The translations under genes were made by a program, and so were the position numbers. The notes below the pieces were generated by a model that was not told the origin of the DNA, searched no databases, and worked only from the letters and a program-made list of their open reading frames with translations. This document shows positions 5,757 to 9,033 of a DNA stretch of 9,033 bases, piece after piece. The stretch spans positions 1-9,033 of the forward strand of contig CAIOTP010000126.1 of assembly GCA_903861235.1 (NCBI GenBank), written 5' to 3'. How positions within the stretch are numbered: the stretch's first letter is position 1; each line of letters opens with the position of its first letter. Source of the stretch: an uncultured bacterium. GTDB taxonomy: Bacteria; Planctomycetota; Phycisphaerae; Phycisphaerales; SM1A02.

Positions 5757-7505
5757 TCAACGCCCACGCGAGTGGCGCCAGGCTTCGAATCGCTTCCACG
5801 GCCACGCGTTCACGCAGCCCTCGGCCGTGAGCCCGCCGCGGCGGCCGGTGAGCACGCCGAAGCGCAGCAGGTCGAAGTTGTCCAGGCCGTGCGCGTCCGT
5901 GTCGATGGCGATGTGGCAGCCCGCCGCCAACGCCGCACGCACCAGCTGGTCGCGGAGGTCGAGGCGGTGCGGATTGGCGTTGATCTCCATGGCCACGCCG
6001 GACCTGGCGGCGGCCTTGAAGAGGGCTGCCCAGTCGGGCTCCAGGCCGGGCCTGCCGCCGAGCATGCGGCCGCTCGGGTGACCGATGACGTGCACGAGCG
6101 GATGCTCGATGGCCGCCAGCAGCCGCTTCGTGGCGGCGGCGGGTTCCTGCTTGAGCGCCGTGTGCGGGCTGGCCACCACCCAGTCCAGTTCGGCGAGCAC
6201 CTCGTCGGGATAGTCCAGTCGACCGTCGGCGAGGATGTCCACCTCGCTGCCCGCCAGGATGTGGATGCCGCTCACGCGCCTGGCGGCGGCACGGATGGCG
6301 GCGATGTGCTCGCGCAGCCGCTCCACGCTCAGGCCGTTCGCCTGGGCGCTGCTGCGGCTGTGGTCGGTGATGGCGATGGCGTCGAAGCCGCGTCGCTTGG
6401 CTTCCTCGGCCATCTCCTCGATGGTGCAGGCGCCGTCGCTCGCGGTGGTGTGACAGTGCAGTTCACGGCGGATGTCGGAGAGCTCGATCAGCGGGGCAGG
6501 GGTGCCCCCGCACTCGTCGTGACCTTCACGCAACTCCGGAGGGATCCATGGAAGGCCCAGCGCCTCGTACACCTTCGCCTCGGTCGCGGCCGCCACCGGC
6601 GTCAGGCCTCGGTCCTGCGGCGGCTCCGGCTTGCCGTCGTCCTTGAACAGCCCGTACTCGTTCAGGCGCAGGCCCTTGCGCTGGGCGCGCTCGCGGAGAA
6701 GCACATTGTGCTCCTTGCTGCCGGTGAAGTAGAGCAGGGCCGCGCCCCACGCCGCGGGCGCCACGGCCCGCAGGTCCACCTGAAGCCCGGAGGCGAGCCG
6801 CACGCTCGACTTGGTCTCGCCGTGGGCGAGCACCTTGGCCACGCCCGGGCGGCTGGTGAACGCGTGCATGACCGGCGAGGGTTTCGTGGTGGCCACGAGC
6901 AGGTCCACATCCCCGATCGTCTCGCGGCCACGCCGCAGGCTGCCCGCGAAGGCGACCTCCTTCACGCCGGGAAGCTTCGACAGTTCGGCGACCAGCGCAT
7001 CGGCCACCGGCAGGGCGTCGCCCAGTCGCGTGCGCTGCCCGGCCGTCTCGAGGAACGCCAGGTTCTCCGCGATGTTCTGCAGCGTCTTCGGCCCCATGCG
7101 AGGCAGGCCGGCGAGTTCGCCCGAGGCCAGCTTGGTCTTGAGCGTGGCCAGGTCGGTCACGCCACCCTGCTCCCACAGCAGCTTCACCGTCCTGGGCCCG
7201 AGGCCGGGCACCCGCAGCACCTGCATGAGGCCGGGCGGCAGCTTGGCCAGCAGCTCGGCGTGCTCGCGCATGGCGCCCGAGCCGGCGAATTCCACGATCT
7301 TGCGGGCGCTGCTCGCGCCGATGCCCTCGATCGCCTCGACCGCCTTGGGGTCGGTGCGGGCCACGGCCGCCAGGTCCGCCGTGGCGTCCTCGGCCACGCG
7401 GGCCACCTTGCGGAGCGCGTTCACGCGGAAGGCGTTCTCGCCGAGCAGCTCCAGGGCGTCGGCCATCTCGTGGAAGAGGCGGGCGATGTCGGCGTTGGCG
7501 CTCAC
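5757..7505 (-). CDS. polX: DNA polymerase X family protein with C-terminal PHP domain
   Basis: A 582-residue protein, normal for bacterial/archaeal PolX. The N-terminal 8-kDa-like helical domain (ARLFHEMADALELLGENAFR) is followed by helix-hairpin-helix elements at about 58-73 (AIEGIGASSARKI), 97-112 (LRVPGLGPRTVKLLWE) and 131-148. The polymerase palm carries AGSLRRGRETIGDVDLLV with Asp199 and Asp201, and LQVDLR with Asp244, the three metal-binding aspartates. YFTGSKEHN and NEYGLF follow as in the family. The PHP domain (about 345-570) has HCH (His350/His352), ITDHS, GSEVDIL, SPHTAL, IGHPSG and DTDAH, so its metal site appears intact and 3'-5' exonuclease or end-processing activity is likely. 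The expected role is gap filling in base-excision or break repair in the cytoplasm. The start is GTG at 7505, because the family N-terminus begins there; there is no clear Shine-Dalgarno. It lies just downstream of the tRNA terminator, so it needs its own promoter. Confidence 0.95.
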   Translation of the reverse strand: MSANADIARLFHEMADALELLGENAFRVNALRKVARVAEDATADLAAVARTDPKAVEAIEGIGASSARKIVEFAGSGAMREHAELLAKLPPGLMQVLRVPGLGPRTVKLLWEQGGVTDLATLKTKLASGELAGLPRMGPKTLQNIAENLAFLETAGQRTRLGDALPVADALVAELSKLPGVKEVAFAGSLRRGRETIGDVDLLVATTKPSPVMHAFTSRPGVAKVLAHGETKSSVRLASGLQVDLRAVAPAAWGAALLYFTGSKEHNVLLRERAQRKGLRLNEYGLFKDDGKPEPPQDRGLTPVAAATEAKVYEALGLPWIPPELREGHDECGGTPAPLIELSDIRRELHCHTTASDGACTIEEMAEEAKRRGFDAIAITDHSRSSAQANGLSVERLREHIAAIRAAARRVSGIHILAGSEVDILADGRLDYPDEVLAELDWVVASPHTALKQEPAAATKRLLAAIEHPLVHVIGHPSGRMLGGRPGLEPDWAALFKAAARSGVAMEINANPHRLDLRDQLVRAALAAGCHIAIDTDAHGLDNFDLLRFGVLTGRRGGLTAEGCVNAWPWKRFEAWRHSRGR

Positions 7506-7520
7506 GCGGACATTCTGCCC

Positions 7521-7554
7521 AAAAACGAACTCCGCCGAGGCGTGCTCGGCGGAG
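7521..7554 (-). terminator. Intrinsic terminator after tRNA-Arg
   Basis: On the minus strand a perfect 10-bp stem (CTCCGCCGAG at 7530-7539 with CTCGGCGGAG at 7545-7554, 5-base loop) is followed by TTCGTTTTT. It begins 7 bases beyond the tRNA and ends 15 bases before the polX start codon, so tRNA transcription should stop before polX. Confidence 0.85.
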
Positions 7555-7561
7555 ACGGAAG

Positions 7562-7635
7562 CGCGGCTGGCGGGACTCGAACCTGCAACCCCAAGCTTCG
7601 TAGGCTTGTGCTCTATCCAATTGAGCTACAGCCGC
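7562..7635 (-). tRNA. tRNA-Arg (anticodon ACG)
   Basis: The minus strand folds into a full cloverleaf. The acceptor stem is GCGGCTG/CAGCCGC (7 bp) and the D stem GCTC/GAGC. The anticodon stem CAAGC/GCTTG has loop CTACGAA and anticodon ACG, which reads CGU (and CGC/CGA if A34 is modified to inosine). The T loop is TTCGAGT. The T stem GCAGG/CCCGC has one A-C mismatch at the middle pair (51-63). The discriminator is G and the CCA end is not encoded, so it must be added by the nucleotidyltransferase. The gene lies 42 bp downstream of nuoN on the same strand, with its own -10 candidate and terminator. Confidence 0.96.
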
Positions 7636-7645
7636 GGGGGCGGAG

Positions 7646-7651
7646 ATTGTA
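7646..7651 (-). promoter_or_regulatory. Likely -10 element of tRNA-Arg
   Basis: The minus strand reads TACAAT, 5/6 to the -10 consensus. The predicted start near 7639 lies about 4 bases before the mature tRNA. The bases between the -10 and the start are C-rich (CTCCGCC), as in stringently controlled stable-RNA promoters. No convincing -35 is seen; that region overlaps the end of nuoN. Confidence 0.5.
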
Positions 7652-7677
7652 GCGGAAGCGGGGGCGGGCCGAAGGGC

Positions 7678-9033
7678 TCAGGGCTGCCCGGCGGCGGTCG
7701 CGGCCTGCATGGCCGGGGCCTTGCCGGAGGCCTTGGAGGTCTGGTCGACCAGCCGGTTCATGAAGAGCGGCAGCACCAGGATGCCCACGCCGAAGACCAT
7801 GGCGGTGATGCGGGGCCAGGCGCTGGGCACCTTCACGATGCCCTCCGCCGCCGCCCCGGCCGGGCTGAGGATGGGCACGCCCGCGATCCGCAGGTAGTAC
7901 CAGACGCTGACCACGCTGTTGACCGCGGCGATGATCACCAGCGGCGTGTGGCCGGACTTGATGACCGCGATGAACAGCACCAGCTTGGCCCAGAAGCCCA
8001 GGAAGGGCGGCATGCCCATGAGCGAGGCGCTGCCCACGGCCATCCACGCGGCGGCCGAGGGGTGCCTGCGGGCGAGACCGGCCAGGTCCTCCAGCTTCTC
8101 CACTTCCTGGCCCTGTCGCTCGATGCCGGCCAGGCCGCCGAAGACGGCGAAGTTGGTCACACCGTACGCGAGCAGGTAGAGCAGCAGCGCCGGAAGCCCG
8201 TCGGCAGGGCCCGCCACGACGGCCATGAGCATGTAGCCGGAGTGGGCGATGCTGCTGTAGGCCATCATGCGCTTGGTGCCGCGCTGCAGGATGGCACCCA
8301 CGTTGCCCAGCGTCATGGTGAGCACGCTGACCATCCACAGCGTCGCCTGGATCGCCGGCGGCAGGCCGTTGCCCGCCTGCATGTGGCTGCCCCAGCCTGC
8401 CGCATCCACCACCAGCAGCAGGGCGCAGAAGCCCGCCATCTTGGGCAGGAACGAGAGCATGGCGGTGACCGGGGCCGCCGCACCTTCGTACACGTCCGGG
8501 GCGTAGAAGTGCATGGGGGCGGCCGCCAGCTTGAAGCAGAGGCCGAGCACCACCAGGATCAGGCCCGTCAGGCCCACCGCGTCGATGCCGCCGAGAGCCG
8601 ACTGTGCCAGGAAGGCGTTCTGGATCTGCGTCAGCTGCAGGCTGCCCGTGCTGCCGTAGATCATGGCGAAGCCGTAGACCATGATCGCGGTGCTGAGCGC
8701 GCCGAGGAAGAAGTACTTGACCGCGGCCTCCTGGGCACGCCGCGTGCCACGGCTCATGGCCACCATGATGTAGGTGGGCAGGCTGGTGAGCTCCAGAGCC
8801 AGGAAGAGCCAGATCAGGTCGGGACTGGCCGGGATCAGCATGGCGCCGCAGAGGGCCAGGAGCATGAACGCGAAGAACTCGCCTCGCACCACGCGAAGCG
8901 GGTCGAAGCCCGCCACGCCTCGGGCCACCGCCTCCTCGTACTTGCGGTCGACCAGGCCGGTGGAGAGGGCCACGAAGCCCACGCCCATGAGCAGCAGCAG
9001 ACCGCGGGCGTAGCCGCCGAGCGTGGGCAGCAG
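7678..9033 (-). CDS. nuoN: NADH-quinone oxidoreductase subunit N (5' end outside window)
   Basis: The C-terminal 451 residues of a multi-spanning membrane protein; the frame stays open through the right edge, so the true start is outside. A Met at 8988 is internal, preceded by LLPTLGGYARGLLLL, part of a helix. It is the antiporter-like NuoN subunit of respiratory complex I, which carries protons across the membrane while NADH reduces quinone. Family signatures are LALELTSLPTYIMVA with the buried channel Glu (codon 8791-8793), AAVKYFFLGALSTAIMVYG with its Lys, CFKLAAAPMHFYAPDVYEGA, KRMMAYSSIAHSGYML and GMPPFLGFWAKLVLF, so the conserved charged residues of the proton path are kept. The C-terminus ends in an Ala/Gly/Lys-rich tail (SKASGKAPAMQAATAAGQP) after the last helix. 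As nuoN is normally last in a nuo operon, the rest (nuoM, nuoL) is probably beyond the right edge. Confidence 0.95.
   Translation of the reverse strand: MLPTLGGYARGLLLLMGVGFVALSTGLVDRKYEEAVARGVAGFDPLRVVRGEFFAFMLLALCGAMLIPASPDLIWLFLALELTSLPTYIMVAMSRGTRRAQEAAVKYFFLGALSTAIMVYGFAMIYGSTGSLQLTQIQNAFLAQSALGGIDAVGLTGLILVVLGLCFKLAAAPMHFYAPDVYEGAAAPVTAMLSFLPKMAGFCALLLVVDAAGWGSHMQAGNGLPPAIQATLWMVSVLTMTLGNVGAILQRGTKRMMAYSSIAHSGYMLMAVVAGPADGLPALLLYLLAYGVTNFAVFGGLAGIERQGQEVEKLEDLAGLARRHPSAAAWMAVGSASLMGMPPFLGFWAKLVLFIAVIKSGHTPLVIIAAVNSVVSVWYYLRIAGVPILSPAGAAAEGIVKVPSAWPRITAMVFGVGILVLPLFMNRLVDQTSKASGKAPAMQAATAAGQP

Noticed and set aside
5772..7652. A 626-codon open frame on the plus strand opposite polX and the tRNA
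   Set aside because: It mirrors polX codon for codon, runs through the antisense of the tRNA, is rich in His/Arg/Gly/Ala without domains, and is explained by the GC-rich codon use of polX, whose motifs are unmistakable.
1..9033. CRISPR array, transposon, prophage or defence island
   Set aside because: No regularly spaced direct repeats, transposase or integrase motifs, terminal inverted repeats or phage proteins are visible; the tRNA has no integrase or duplicated 3' end beside it.

Overview
The window is GC-rich, densely coded DNA from a bacterial chromosome. The organism is probably a planctomycete-type bacterium, possibly class Phycisphaerae. The reasons are a DUF1844 protein, an exported protein ending in a 'PAPG + hydrophobic stretch + RRRR' C-terminal sorting tail that is common in that group, several genes with no Shine-Dalgarno sequence, and a SurA-like lipoprotein. 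This assignment is inferred from gene content; there is no rRNA or other decisive marker here.

Layout from left to right. The first 44 bases are probably the start of a minus-strand gene that leaves the window, with a DUF1844 gene (81-548, minus) just upstream of it. A 69-bp divergent spacer separates DUF1844 from a plus-strand lipoprotein with a SurA/parvulin-like architecture (618-1892). That gene converges on a YraN-family nuclease-like gene (1899-2291, minus). A class I glutamine amidotransferase (2365-3108) follows on the plus strand. Next comes the longest non-coding stretch, 257 bp, which holds a G9 tract inside an inverted repeat. It leads to an exported PEP-CTERM-like protein (3366-4322), which ends at a strong intrinsic terminator (4350-4384). 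A zinc-ribbon, four-helix membrane protein of unknown function (4398-5738) starts almost directly behind that terminator.

The right half is on the minus strand. It holds a PolX-type DNA polymerase with a PHP domain (5757-7505), an intrinsic terminator, tRNA-Arg(ACG) (7562-7635) with its own -10 element, and the 3' part of nuoN (7678 to the right edge), encoding complex I subunit N.

These genes do not form one pathway. They are a mix of housekeeping functions (respiration, DNA repair, a tRNA, YraN) and cell-envelope or uncharacterised genes with frequent strand switches. I see no mobile element, CRISPR array, defence island or phage gene, and no convincing new multi-gene system. The least explained parts are the exported PAPG-tail protein with its unusual upstream region, the zinc-ribbon membrane protein, and the degenerate SurA-like lipoprotein.
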